Notes: generated from the sequence alone by a model not told the origin. A DNA stretch of 64,000 nucleotides from Spirometra erinaceieuropaei (GCA_902702965.1 CACRXP010000417.1:186721-250720); one strand, 5' to 3'. Shown: positions 1 through 11,464, counted from the stretch's first letter. A program made the numbers and translations.

Positions 1-3000
1 ATCTTACAAATACTGCAGCCCCTTGTGCTTGAACCACATGTAGCTGCTATTGGCTCCGATGACGTTTCCGAAAAGGAATCTGAAACGGCGGGCAAATAAA
101 GCCTTTTCTCAGCGATCGTGTCTCTTTCTTTATCCCTCTCATCACACTTTGGCGGCCACTTTATTCAATCCATCAGAGCTCTTTCTCCTATTCATTGGCA
201 AAACAGAAACTAACTTTTTGATGACGTAACGATTACCTAATTGGTTAAGTAATCAGCCAACCATCAGAACAGCGGGATGTTATAGGCGACTGAAGTCCAT
301 AATATTTGGATTACGCACCTCTAACACAAGGTTAAAGCTGATTTTCGTCAAAAGTCCCTTAGAGCGAATGCTCAAAAACGCTATTCTAGCCCAGACGAAA
401 TATTCTGTACGTAAGTTTAGCCAGAAATCCGACTTGCGCAGTCTTAAGTCATTTGTAACGAGGTTCTCCAATGAATTAAACCCCTTCTTCATGTACATCT
501 TAGAAATGGAACCCGACTTGGAATGTCTTAGTACATTTTGGTTTTGAAAGGGCATATGCTCTATTACCAAAAGACGTAATGATGTATTTATAGTTTTACT
601 GGGATGCGTTTTTACGGAAACTGTGAATATTGGTAGTCAACTGCAAGAAATGTTTTTTTTATTGTCATGCACTAAGTTCCAACATTTTGACAGCTTAAAA
701 ACGTCAGATTCCAAAAATAGTGGTTTAAATGATGGCTTCCCAAATCTCATATTCAAAGCCGTTCTTCCAATTACAAAAACGCTTTGGAACTGTACTTGTC
801 TGTAGAGAAATAACGAAATTGATCAATGCGTACATTAATACCGACCTATGCGCTCTCATTGGGGTTGCGGTTATGTACGACAGCTATGTTTGCCGAAATG
901 TTTGTTGCAAAAGTAAAATGCAGCCTCGGATTCCCCTGTGTTGACGTTTTTAGATGCACTAAAAAGAATGTGAATTTTGAAGTCAAGGCCTATGGACCAT
1001 TTGCTGTACCATTACCTTTTGGCATTTACAGCCGTCGACATGTGGAGAAATTTTGTCGATGCCATTCTATGAACCTTTGCTTTAGATACCACCCTAAGTT
1101 GCTCCATTCTTACACTTAAGAATAAAATCGGCAGTATTAAAGCCAAAAAAGCAATCTCGTTAATAAACATATTCTAGAGAACTAGCTCTGTCGACGACTG
1201 GTGAGAGTTGTCCTTAGCGAGCATGTTAGATTTAAAATAAAAACCACATTTACTTGGGCATGTTACAAATAATAAAAAAATTAATCCTATTAAAAGGAAC
1301 ATAATTGCTTAAGCTAAAACGGAGCTAAGCAATAAAACAAACAATTTACACTGTATAAAAACGTTTTTGCAAATTAATGCATGACGACGAGTGCCAGTCG
1401 AAACCGCAGGGTATTCAAATACCTGTCTCTAATTTTATTATGGGTTAAAATCAACTGGTTTTGAGAAAATGCAAAGCCATTAAATAAGAATGTTTATTAG
1501 CGTGCCTCCACAAGCTTTCTTTATTGTACCGCTTAGGCAAAATACGTAACAAAACGATTTAAAGTGCGACCATATGTCAGCGTGCCGAGCTGTTTCAGTA
1601 TATACATACCCTGTTATTTTATGCCCAAAATTCAACAAGACCAGTAATGTGTTATTGTGTTTGGGCAACTATTAACATAGGCATTTAAATCAAATTTATG
1701 ATGCGAGAGCTATACTGTGAGAACGTACCGTCAGGTCAATTTAATTTTTTTTACAAAGAACGATTAGTTCGCTTAACATCTGTGATAAAATTTGATGACC
1801 TAAAATCTACTTTGATGTTCGTTGCTCAACCGACAGGCTGTTAATACAAATGTCAACAAAAAGGTTACAAAAACGCAAAAAGAGTAATGGTACTAGAACT
1901 GACTTGTGACAGTGTCCTAGGGTGAAGAAAACAGATATTCTTAAGGATAAAACCTGAACAGTTGTTTCATAAAAGAACTATTTTAAAACTTTACTGCAAC
2001 CGTCTACATGTGAGCCTATTTGTGGCATAAGAAGCGAGAATAATACGTTTAGTGTGGACAGAGCAGAAGATAATATTAATGATTTATATTTGTTCGATTA
2101 GATGTTCAACTATACGATTTGTCTCAGTAAGTCTTTCACAATCTTTCTTACATAAATATCTAACGACATTCAAAGGAAAACATTCAGAATGTATCCCTGA
2201 CAAATGCTATTAATTTGTTTACATTCATTATTTACACAGCAGTGAAATTACTTAGTTTTTACAATATGGCTCTACTAAACGACCTTTTCTAACAATTTAA
2301 AAGAAGATAGGGAAGAATAAGGTAAGTGCTCCAGACGTTGATGTTCTCAACTTCACTACTGAAGATAAACACGCGAGCGCTGACATAAACCGCAGAAGGT
2401 GGACACAAGTGAGATACGCTCGGATTACAGGTAGCACGCCTCTATTCCGCCCTTCGGCAGGACAGTTCGCGAAAAGCACAATCACTGACTGTTTGTGATA
2501 TGCAAGATAGCTGATTGTTCAGACTGCCAAAACATTGTCGCCCTGTTAAAATATATTTCGAAGCTGACTTCCGGTAATGAGTACAAGTGGCAAATGTGAA
2601 TGAAAGTTTGTCACTGCTTCGTAACAAAATTCATTTAAGTCTTCTTTGTGTCCTTTATTCGCGTATACTTATGTAATGCGTCTTTTATTTGAGCCGCGAA
2701 CGCAATCCGCTAGAAAGGGCATACGTTTATCTAAGACGACAGCTGATCGTTGTTCTCATTATAGTTTATCTTTGTTCTGTCATTTTTTAATCAACGACAC
2801 CCCGGTTGATCACAGTACGCATAACCTACATGGCAGTAATATAAAATTTATTTAAGTTATATCCTCGTCTAAGAACCTGCCCTCATTGATGCAACCTGAC
2901 TGCAAGTGAGTAAATTTAAGTTGCGATTTCAGAGGTTTGAATAGTGACAACATGTGTGTGCATGCAAGGTAACGAAAACCGCAATTAATTTGTAACAGCA

Positions 3001-3960
3001 TTAGGCGTGGAATTGTTTGTTCGAAAGACATGGTGGGCATCCAAATGGAATAAAATACTGACCAAGTGTAGTGCTAATAAGTGTGACGTAAAGAACGAAA
3101 CTAAACCAGATGTGAGAACATAAATGGCGACGGTTAACCATCGGAATTTTTATTCATAAACACAAATCCGTCAATGATGCACCCTGACTTTCAATGATTG
3201 ATTTTTTTGTAAACAGATGTGGGCCAAACAAATTTTATGTAATTTGAAAGGCGTTTATACAAGAGATCAATAATAAAACAGTAATATTTCTTAAAATAAT
3301 CTCACCGGTTTGTACAACGAAAATATAGCTTGAAGAAATCGAAAATGGCGTTTGCAGATTTTTAGCTTCCTCAAAGATTGGTCGTATGACATCACATACC
3401 TGACAGCACAGGTGGTAGTTAAGACAAAAATCGCTTAAAACATACGAACTTAAACAAACAGTATACACGCAAAGGAATTGCACGATCCAAATGGCAGAAG
3501 GATATGTGATCCTATTCTGCCTCGCAGTTGTCGTTTGAAATGCAGGTCCTTTGTATTTAACGTCGGCTACCAGCCCTCAGTTTTAAGCTCAGGCTTTTGG
3601 AAACTGTTTGAATTTGAACCATCGGAAGGATAGAGTCTCATAAACAATCAAATACCTCAAAGGTGCAAGTTGCATTTACCGACCTGGGAGGTTGGCTTAT
3701 CAAGAGGGTTGACGTACCAAATTAGGCGGACGACTTCCAACATGTCCGGAAGCGAGGTCATGCCTGGTTTTCGTTTCAGGCCAGCGAAGAGACATCAACG
3801 TGAGTGCTGGTTTGGCTGCTGCAACGCAGTCTTGGGACGTGGCTGATGCCGAAAATTAAGCAAGAAGCAATCGGCATGTCCTGTCTTTCATGGGTTTGCA
3901 GTATACTGCTGGTCGATTTTTGACTGTATATGCAGAACTATCCAACAATGATGACGTTCA
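1..3960. other. AT-rich non-coding stretch
   Basis: No gene, RNA or repeat could be recognised in this stretch. Open frames are all at most about 97 codons, overlap each other on both strands and show no known motif. Sequence around 3540-3900 is somewhat richer in G and C, but no protein family can be read from it in any frame. Confidence 0.5.
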
Positions 3961-3961
3961 G

Positions 3962-4262
3962 GCGGAATGTGAGCCTAGTCTTCCCCTTGCCTTGATTAAT
4001 TTCTGCGGAAATTAAAGCGCGAAATTGGAGTAAATCCTTCGAACCAGGCCCCCTTTAATGCACGGTGCGAAAGTTTTTATGAATGTTTGAGCTAAAATGC
4101 ATTAGCTACTGCGTAGTAATAGCGTATTATTCATAACCTGCTGAGAGGCAACCAGTAGTGTAAACTTATGCAAATATTTGCCATATTGACAACAGAGGTA
4201 CTAAAAAAATCCCAGACACTCATATTTCGCTGATCTTGTGCATCTGCCCGACGCAGCTGTGT
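3962..4262. repeat. Fragments of a small dispersed repeat (also at 24064-24235 and 60700-60830)
   Basis: The part near 4190-4260 shares with 24070-24130 and 60718-60790 an ordered string of words (a 'gacaacac/gacaacag' block, then a variable 'agcc...cgtgt-tcgtc' block). The part near 3965-4060, read on the minus strand, matches 24140-24225, including the conserved block 'ggaaattaa-caaggc' and an upstream 'gaaggatttactccaa'-like block. The two parts are in opposite orientation here, so the locus is rearranged. No open frame and no tRNA-like head were seen. The class is unknown. Confidence 0.4.
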
Positions 4263-4301
4263 GCGCTTCGCCAACATTACACGTTTGTTTTCCGGAAAGT
4301 A

Positions 4302-5255
4302 TTTGTGTTAAATCATTAAATGTCAACCTAAATTCTGTAATGCGTTTTCGTTTCAAAAAGATGAATGAAGTAGCGTAGTTAAACTCATCAGTCTGTAGCG
4401 AAATGCCTATATAATTTAGTCAACACAGAATGCCAGCTTTCGAAAGACTTTTTTCAGCTGTGTGCAAAAACCACACTTTGCTTGTATTTTTATCCTTAAC
4501 TTTCAAGCCCGCAGAATTTAAATTATATTTTATTGAAAACATGCATAACACTATTAATTTTATGGCTCCTTCGATAGAAAATTAGGTCTTTTTCCATTTT
4601 TATACTCAATGTCAGGGTATAATTCGGTGTTTAATAACCTTTTACACCCAAATAATTTTTAACCTCGAATGCAGTTACACTTGCATTCAGGGTTTGAAAA
4701 CTATGCGCATTATATTTGCCGTATATGAAAATCCATATATTTCACTATGGCATAAAGAGAAGACTATTTGGGGTTCATAAATAAAAGAGGTCTATCTGAA
4801 CTTTATTTTAAACTTTACAAGTCACATTGGTAAATACTGAGCCCTGACGCTTTTTAAATGGCCATTTCACAGTATCAAAAAGTCTTGCAATGAGAAATTT
4901 TTAAAGGCGAATTATCCTTTCCCTTCGATAATGAAATAGGGAGAAGACGTGATATTCTACCGAACAAGCCAAAAATGAATCTTTTATGCATGTTTTCTAT
5001 GATGTATAGTTATATTTTGAGGGCATCTAAATTAATGGGAAACATATATGCCATTATGTACTCATTTTTGGCAGTGTTGTTTTTGCTGACAGCCGTAAAG
5101 AAGTTCATCCAAAAGCCGGCAAAATGAAGTATCTGTATTAGTATAGCATTACGCTGGATGCTGATTAGTTTTACAACACCAACAATTTAATGTTTTCAAA
5201 ACGATAACGCATTTCAGAATTTCGTTTGGCATTTCATAAGTAGCTCCACCAACTC
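4302..5255. mobile_element. LTIR element, subfamily A, full-length copy 1
   Basis: Non-autonomous element of about 954 bp whose two ends are inverted copies of each other over roughly 380 bp. The left end reads TA then 'tttgtgttaaatcatt'. The right end on the minus strand reads TA then 'gagttggtggagctac'. Both fit the family terminus CAGTRGATGTGCTAACTC. The inner arm contains the family hallmark 'gaaaacatgcata' on the left and its complement near 4988 on the right. The centre carries the shared 'gttacacttgcattcagggt' block. No transposase frame is present. This copy is clearly diverged from the other full copies. Confidence 0.75.
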
Positions 5256-6480
5256 TATATAACCTACAGTTTCACCTCGACTTGTTTCGTTGCTAACAAA
5301 AAATGCACAAAAATGAGGTAATTTAATTAGAACGGACTTCAAAAAGAACGATCGGACCGTGCCTGAAAAGGTTTGTTCGGAAAAACTAACTCCTAGTTGA
5401 CGCATTTATTTCCTTCTGAATTCAAACAAGACAAGGGGGAACTGCAGTTACTTTACCAGAAAATACATTAGAGGACCGACTGACAAAATGAAGTCCTCGC
5501 AGTTGTGTCATGCAGCGAGATAACATCTCGAAACACATGCCCGGGCGTTTAGTTAGTGCCCGTGCTGTCATCTGCGGTATGTCGTGTTATCATAAAATTT
5601 AGTTTTTTTTAAAAATTTCATGGGGTTAAAGTACACGAGGTAACTAATGAAGTTAATGACCAAAATCTAGACTTTTTGGGCACAAAACAAATTTAATTTA
5701 CCACAGGATATTTTTTTGTACTAATAACTCCACAGACCATGTTTAGGAGTGTTTTTCTTTGAAAGGCATTAAAATAACCGGGGAGCACTTAAGCCAGTTG
5801 GACGTCAGTTAACATCACACAGCCTACGGGACTCTTTCAAGTTAACCGATAACGCAGGACATGCAATTCCCAATAGGAACTAAATTACGTCTAGAGATGT
5901 CCCGTATTTTTGTTAGTACCTTCTTAATTGAAAATGTAGCACAATTATGTGATGAGGCTGTTAAACAGGATTTGCCAGTTGGCATACTGGTCGTATGTCC
6001 AAAGATTATGCCCTTTCGCCGTGTAATTCATATTCAACATAATTCAAGTTTATTCAGTTAGAAGGCATTCGTGCAGGGCCAGCAGATCGTATTATACACA
6101 TGCTGACTGCTCCCCGATAACCGTCTCGAGCGGCGGGATACGTCGTTCTCCCTTTCTGCCATTTTCCTCTCGAAAAATCTTTCGAGGAGAACGACATGCA
6201 ATCCCATAGGCGATCAAGACAAACTTGGGTTGCTTTCCTGGGATGTCTAAATAGCCTTACCCCCTCGTGAGTGAGATCGATTAAATAGGAGTTTTAAATA
6301 AGTTCTGGGATGATGTCAATTGCCAGCAAGCCGCAGCTCAAGGAAACTAAATGGACGACAATCACGTCCTAAACCCCGCTCTGTCCATTGGACGCCAAGG
6401 TGAGTCGTCTCATTCTCTCAACCAGAAATGTTCGTCTCTTTAATACAATCCGAGGAGTAGTCGACCGGAACGAAGGACGG
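5256..6480. other. Non-coding stretch with one short hairpin
   Basis: No gene recognised. A short imperfect hairpin (arms around 'cctctcgaaa' and 'tttcgagg') lies near 6168-6189. The sequence becomes more GC-rich from about 6070 towards the non-LTR endonuclease relic that follows, and part of it may be the upstream, unrecognisable portion of that retroelement. Confidence 0.4.
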
Positions 6481-6485
6481 CGTTC

Positions 6486-6960
6486 GTCGATGAGGGAATG
6501 ACCCTCTACAAGGTTGACTTTGCCTCTCTCAGGAAGATCCTTTTCTCGTCAGAAGGTCACTTGGAGGCGGCGCCCGTAAAATACCCTTTCCTCTCGAGCG
6601 GCCGCCTAAAAGGAAGAGAAAGGCTAATTTGGCATCGCTTTTGCCATCTGAGAAGACAACTTGTGAGGGTTATCCTGTCAGCCACAGAGCCCCAATGACA
6701 GACCGTGACTCTGCTACCGGCCACCATCATCAGTTTCTACGCTTTTCAAGGACCAAATCCGACGAAGTGAAGAAGAAATTCTACGAGGACGTACACGCCC
6801 TCCCGGTGACTGCACAGATGACATGCACGCGGGTTGTCATTAACAGATGTAATGCCCATGTCGGGAAAGAACACGCCTCCGTCGAATCGGAAGCAAGATC
6901 AACAGAACGGGCTAATGACGGACGCTATTTACGACGCCTACAGCTGTACTGACTATCACC
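6486..6960 (+). pseudogene. Relic of an APE-type endonuclease from a non-LTR retrotransposon
   Basis: Degenerate fragment of the apurinic/apyrimidinic-like endonuclease domain that nicks target DNA in jockey/CR1/RTE-type elements. Readable pieces in order: 'YKVDFASL' (6504 on), a 'GIAFAI' block that in the neighbouring frame appears as 'WHRFCHL', 'SPNDR' near 6690, 'TIISFYAFQGPNP' near 6725-6765 in one frame, then 'KKKFYEDVHAL' in another, then 'NAHVG' and 'EHAS'. The pieces are spread over all three frames, so there are several frameshifts. The segment where the family has the catalytic GDFN signature reads 'INRCN', so the nuclease is dead. No RT domain follows. The family is confident; the clade is not. 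Confidence 0.75.
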
Positions 6961-7003
6961 TCGTTGTCTCCGGTATGGGCTGTTGACTGGAAACCTACAG
7001 GGG

Positions 7004-7027
7004 ATTACGGGGTAATTACCCCGTAAT
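7004..7027. repeat. Perfect 24-bp palindrome
   Basis: The sequence reads ATTACGGGGTAA followed by its exact reverse complement, with no spacer. It ends three bases before the TTAA at the left edge of the inverted-repeat element at 7031. It could be an insertion scar, a cruciform-prone target site or chance; nothing else marks its role. Confidence 0.9.
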
Positions 7028-7030
7028 TAC

Positions 7031-7497
7031 TTAATGCGTCGGATACATCTCCAGATCATAGAAGTTTAATTAACGAGGAGGGAAGACAGAGAATGCGGGT
7101 AGATTGATACAGTACTGTTCCGGGCATATTGTTTCTTCATTCAGCCAATCATAACCCTGACCACCAGTAGCTGGGACCAGAAACACAAACATGCGCACAG
7201 GCGCACCTGGCGCAGTTGGTCTACCACTGGGGTCTACCAGATGGGTCAGAAGCACTTCATCGAACCGACGTTCATCGGTGCCTCGCCACCTGTCATTCTC
7301 TGTCGCTGCAGATCGGGTAATTATTAAATCAGGAATGGGCGCACATCGATCTATTGGCTTCACGAAGCAAACAAGCTCTGTATGGGTGGCAAAGGTCACG
7401 AACAGGCAACCAATTACCAGGCCGAAGTCGACCAAGTCATAAAAACAAATAGTCGGCTTAAGTCTTCTATGATCTGGAGATGTATCCGACGCATTAA
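7031..7497. mobile_element. Short inverted-repeat element bounded by TTAA
   Basis: A perfect 30-bp inverted repeat (left arm 7035-7064, right arm 7464-7493, starting TGCGTCGGATACATC) encloses about 400 bp. TTAA lies immediately outside both arms (7031-7034 and 7494-7497), and the symmetry extends two more bases outward. TTAA target duplication is the hallmark of piggyBac-type transposition, so a non-autonomous piggyBac-like MITE is the best reading. TTAA is itself palindromic, so it could instead be part of the arm. The interior is more GC-rich than its surroundings. The interior holds overlapping open frames on both strands, including a 158-codon minus-strand frame that matches no family I recognise and crosses the right arm. 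Confidence 0.65.
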
Positions 7498-7499
7498 GT

Positions 7500-8430
7500 G
7501 AATTCGTTTTATTTAAAGTCAAATGGTCACATTTCGCACTCATCACTCAATACCACAATATTTGCTGTGGACATCTTCGTATCTGCTTTACATAGTAAGC
7601 TGGCAATATATCCGTCAAGGCAGTTTTTTTCTTAAAGATAAACGCGTCATATGCACCGATGTCACCATTCTTTCCATCTCTCGAGGCTTTTCAGTGTCAG
7701 GACAGACTGAAGACAACCGAAAGAACGGGTGCGTGCAATGGCTAACCAATCGAAGCAGCCAGTCTGCGCGTGGCCGATAGGGGTACCTGACTACGCCAAC
7801 AGCGAGGACTTGCAGGTGGCATCTGGTTGCAGAGAGTTATCGCGCGCGCCAGAGTCTGTGGTACAACTTGCCAATCTCCGATGCCCACTACATGTCTAAA
7901 CACCAAAATATACTTCGCGCTTCTGCAACTTGCTCATTTCGCCTTACATAGTTCTAAAGGCTCCAAACTCGGCCACCCCGGCAAATTTCCCATGATGAAG
8001 TACTGAAATCTGAATCGAGTTGTCAGTTTTAATTATAATTCTTAAACAATCAAATGTAAAGAAAAAATAAACCTCGGGAGTCAGAGTAGAATGCGGACAT
8101 TAAATCTTCTTTTTATACGGTTAATAGTCACCCTCGGTAAGTGCAAGCATTTCCGACTCTTGATATCCGAACCGCATATCTAGGCCTATTAGCGGGTAAG
8201 TTCGTTGTCGCATGGACCGGTACTAAAAATTTGGTTGAGAGGCCATTAAATACGTATGTGGTTCTCAGTAGCGTGGGTGGGTAGATTTTATCTAGCAATA
8301 TTGGCAACCATAAGGTAGAGTAGGAGTATTATCAAAAATTGAATGTCGAATAATGCTGTCGGGAAATGAGGATGATATTTCCAATGACATGATCAGTATG
8401 AAATCAGCACTAAAATTGCTGAAGAGAGCG
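7500..8430. other. Non-coding stretch
   Basis: No gene or repeat recognised. A local GC-richer patch around 7780-7880 contains no readable domain. Confidence 0.4.
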
Positions 8431-8439
8431 AAGTTGACG

Positions 8440-8985
8440 GCCTTTGTAGGGGAAAAAATGCTCAGTGGTGGAACTGCAGTCAACAGTGAAGTCGCAATGA
8501 GGTATATTGAGTGACTTGAATCCCCCTTTAAAAACGTCCGTTTCAAAGGCATACTCCGAAGGGCAGTGTCGCTAAGGGCGCGGCAGAGTGTGTAGAACAA
8601 CAATCATTGACATGATTAGTCTAGTAAAGGTAAATAATCACCGCCTTACTACCCACCGCAATTTTTCCTTTTGACAGAAGACCTGAATATTCTTTTGCTC
8701 TAGAGCTGCATTCGACGCAAAGTTGTGTTTTGGTAGTATAGTATGGTAATCTGGGAGTACGATACTGCTAAGCGGACAAATTAAGATAAAGGCAGAAAAG
8801 AAAAAAATAGTAATGCCTGAAGTCGTGTTATAGCGGGCTCTATCCCTGATTCTATATTATAGGATGATACACCTTTTCAGATAGTGTCAAATAACTGGCA
8901 AAACCTTAAAAGGACCTAGTATATAACATCCATTTCTGCAGGATGCCAAAAAGTGTCCTGCACTGGGTTAGCAGTTTGTGATCTC
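8440..8985. repeat. Dispersed repeat R1, copy a, left part
   Basis: This segment aligns with 11465-12030 through an ordered series of shared blocks: 'cctttaaaaac' plus 'cgtttcaaag', 'gcatactc', 'tagtctag', a 'gcaattttt-cttttga' block, 'agacct-aatat', and near the end a block of the form 'aaaa-cgacct'. Divergence is considerable, perhaps a quarter of positions, so the duplication is old. The match resumes after the PLE at 10565, which shows that the PLE inserted into this copy. No coding content is visible. Confidence 0.65.
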
Positions 8986-9012
8986 AACAGCGTATTGTTA
9001 CAAAAACAATTT

Positions 9013-9052
9013 GGCGAGCATACGAAAGCTTTCGACAAATTCTCATCAGGCC
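9013..9052 (-). ncRNA. Hammerhead-like ribozyme motif, copy 1
   Basis: On the minus strand: GGC, core CTGATGA, a weak stem II (G-C, A-U with a 5-nt loop), core GAAA, stem III AGC/GCU with an 8-nt loop, then U-C at the cleavage position, then GCC pairing with the first GGC as stem I. All conserved core positions of a hammerhead are present in the right order. PLEs are known to carry such ribozymes in their terminal repeats. The very short stem II makes activity uncertain. It is the best preserved of four copies in the window. Confidence 0.6.
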
Positions 9053-9225
9053 TATAAAATTATATTGCTGTCGGAATGATTAAAAATGCGGACAAGCAGG
9101 TAGTCTGTAGGTGGGATTTGGGGGAGGGTCTAGGTGGGTGACGTGAAGAACAACATTACCGTCATTGTCACGGGGGGAAGGGGATCGTGGGCACTGGGAC
9201 GGGTAATTATACGTGGGTGGCTTTG

Positions 9226-9740
9226 GCCCATGGTAACTGTGGGACCTGTACGCAGTTCTTTTGTACGCTTAGAACTGGTTTGTATAGCCTGGTTGCAGCC
9301 GTCTCTGTTGTTGTCAACACATGCTGTCCAAGCGATCTTGGCTAGCCTGACGGGACCTTGTATATCACTCGTAGTGCCTGTCCGGCATCGACACAGTGAT
9401 CTGTGTCTACCAAGTCGGCGAGGATAGAGCCGTTGACGTTCCCTATTTGACCCTTTCCTAACCATGCTGGAAGGTATTCCCTTATTCTTTTGGACAAACG
9501 CCGGCTCGTGCGACCAATATATTCTACCCCACAGCAGCAGGTGAAAGAGTAAATACACATCAAATTGGTCTGGGCTGGCCATTTGTCCTTGCCCTCTCCG
9601 CATATGATGGGGCAAGTGGAGAAGAGCCGATGGGCGTCGGCTGCTGGAAGGGTGCGTGATAGAGTTATGCGCCTTCTTAGAAGTTCACTTGGTGCATCCC
9701 CTTGAAACGGAACCCCGGTGGAAAGTTTTTCTTTCCTACC
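9226..9740 (-). pseudogene. PLE linker plus GIY-YIG endonuclease domain
   Basis: The C-terminal nuclease of the PLE at 8990-10562; in active elements it cuts the target to prime reverse transcription. Reading from about 9740: a linker with 'FQGDAPSELLRRR', 'LPAAD' and 'FSTCP', then 'CIYSFTCCCG', 'YIGRTSRRLSKRIREYLPAWL' in two parts, 'ILADLVDTDHCVD' and 'ALRVIYKVPSG'. A TAG follows at 9339-9341, after which the same frame continues to the family's C-terminal '-QLPW' near 9228. The YIG signature, the downstream arginine and the Cys-rich zinc-finger-like cysteines are still present. Only one stop interrupts the domain, but it sits in a different frame from the RT piece upstream. Confidence 0.85.
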
Positions 9741-9798
9741 GTCAGCATCGGTGCTTTAGTGGTCTTTCGATTATGTACTTGGCCATGAATCGATCGGG

Positions 9799-10560
9799 TT
9801 ACCCGTTCTGACAAAACGGATTTTCGACAATCTTGAGTTCTTTCCAAATGCTATCAGCCGAGAGGATCTTCCTTAGTCTTTGTGTTAACCAACGAACAAA
9901 ATTTCTCTTCGTGTTTAACGGTACGAAACTCCCAAAATTTGTGTATTGCCCGGACCACGTCTTCTTACGATAGTCCCTACGTCGAATACTACCGTCACGC
10001 GTTTTATTTAAATCCAGAAAGGGGAGCGATCCGGAGTGCTCTTCTTCCATGTAAGTTTGATTGATGGGTGCGCCTGATTGATATCATCCAGTAGTATAAA
10101 AACTTCGTTTTTTTCAGGTGCAATCGCGAATATATCATCCCAGTAAAGTCCATAGTATCTCAGAGCATTGATCTGGCGACTAAGCTCGAAAACGTCTAGC
10201 TTCCCCATGAGTTCGTTTGTCAAAGGAGGACCAAGGGGCGAGCCCATAGCTACTCCGCCTATTTGCCTTTAAATACTGTTGTCAAATCGGAACTGTACTT
10301 TTAGGGTACGTCTCAGTAGCAATTCGTTCAGTGCATACACCGACATTCTTTTATCCTGATTATTAGAGGCAATGAATTCACAGAGGTATTTGCTGGTTTC
10401 TGTGACCCGTACTTTCGTAAAAAGAGACGAGACGTCCAGCGAAAACGTAATCATTCCGTTAGTTTGAGATCTTTAACGCCATTCACGAATTCAAAGGTGG
10501 TGCTATCTACTACTGTATGGGTTCAAGTTTCTCCGCAAGCCGCAACTTTTTCAGATCTAG
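9799..10560 (-). pseudogene. PLE reverse transcriptase, palm and thumb region
   Basis: RT portion of the PLE. From the 5' side: 'EFVNGVKDLKL', palm motif A 'ITFSLDVSSLFTKV' (10454 on) with its aspartate, a TAA at 10269-10271, 'RQIGGVAMGSPLGPPL' (motif B), and 'YWDDIFAI' (motif C, where most PLEs have a YVDD-type sequence). A frameshift around 10010-10050 then leads to 'LPFLDLN', 'GSIRRRDYRKKTWSGQYTNF' and 'FVPLNTKRNFVR', the thumb and post-palm region. The in-frame stop replaces what is usually a tyrosine codon before the RQI/D-G block. Both catalytic aspartates survive, but the protein could not be made intact. Confidence 0.85.
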
Positions 10561-10564
10561 GATT

Positions 10565-10965
10565 GCTCGAATTGGCGTGTCATATTTGTTGTTTTAAAAT
10601 GACGTACCTGCAATTTACATGGGCATGCAGGCGCTAAGCGGCGATGCAAATACCACCTCCGATAACATAACTGGGATACGTCAGGGGCTGAAACCATCGA
10701 GAGGATCATGACACGATCTGTAACCCGAAATACATGCATCCCAGTAGTTCCGCACAGGCCGGCCACGACAATGACATTTCGGCAATCGTTTCCGACGATG
10801 TCCACGTTTGCAGTAACGGTGGCTTGGCTGCGTCTACCGCACCCTCACCCTCCTATGTCAGGTGTCAATATAGAGTCCAGAAGACTGGTAGCGAGATCGC
10901 GCGTAGGTGGCTACCGCGTACGTGAGCCTGCGCCTAGAAGTGCCGCAACACCCCCGCCCCATGTG
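10565..10965. repeat. Dispersed repeat R1, copy a, right part
   Basis: This part continues the match to copy b (12060-12470) beyond the PLE insertion. Shared blocks include a 'gcaat..aca.gggcat' block, 'cgatgcaaata', an 'accatc-gag-aggat' block and an 'agatcgcgcg...agatgg/aggtgg' block near the end. The tail is GC-rich and includes the 'accctcaccctcc...gtgtc...gtccagaagac' motif also found near 12765-12820. Confidence 0.6.
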
Positions 10966-11460
10966 TCACATGTTTGGTGAGTGCACAGTCCGATAACGTG
11001 TGCTGTACACTGCCGCAGTGTCCGTTGCAGGGGGTGGGGAGAGGGGGGAGGAACATAACACGCTCAGGACACACGCACATGTGCGACACATTTGATGCCA
11101 GCGGTCACACCGCGTTCGCATTCGCTGATCCTGTCCAGCGCAGAGCCTGTCGAAAGCAACATATTGGCGCATTGTTCCCTCAATGTCATCGGGCAGAGGA
11201 GAAGTATCTTGACAGCCGAATCAAAGTATAACCCGCAGGGGTCCAGAACGAACTCTTCACAATGTTAGGAATGGTGCGAAACGACAAAGGAGGAACAAAG
11301 GGCCTATCCTCAATTGTGTCGTAGTGGCAATCCAGCAATAACAGCTGGTTGATGGGGTTTATCAGCTCGCATTCTCCTCTCTCTCTCTGCAAAGGCAACG
11401 TAGACTTCATGAAATCTCGCTAATTGAACACTGTTTACTTAGGGGGCTCATTTTTAACCA
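10966..11460. other. GC-richer spacer between the two R1 copies
   Basis: The spacer includes a purine-rich tract (11030-11055, mostly G and A) and short CT microsatellite sequence near 11375-11390. Frames on both strands are short and unlike any family I know. Nothing firm can be said about function. Confidence 0.4.
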
Positions 11461-11464
11461 TTTA

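Larger units (their letters stand above)
8990..10562 (-). mobile_element. Penelope-like retroelement, 5'-truncated, inserted in repeat R1
   Basis: Read on the minus strand, the element runs from a truncated 5' edge near 10562 through the RT palm, a linker, a GIY-YIG endonuclease and a 3' region with a hammerhead-like fold at 9013-9052, ending near 8990. The two halves of repeat R1 flank it on both sides (8440-8985 and 10570-10965), so the boundaries can be placed within roughly 10-20 bases. The order RT then C-terminal GIY-YIG is diagnostic for canonical PLEs. Stops and frameshifts show it is dead. The N-terminal third of the usual protein is missing. Confidence 0.85.

Noticed and set aside
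7070..7546. 158-codon minus-strand frame overlapping the TTAA element
   Set aside because: It crosses the element's right arm, overlaps an open frame on the other strand, and contains no transposase or other motif. It is probably a by-product of GC-rich interior sequence with few stops.
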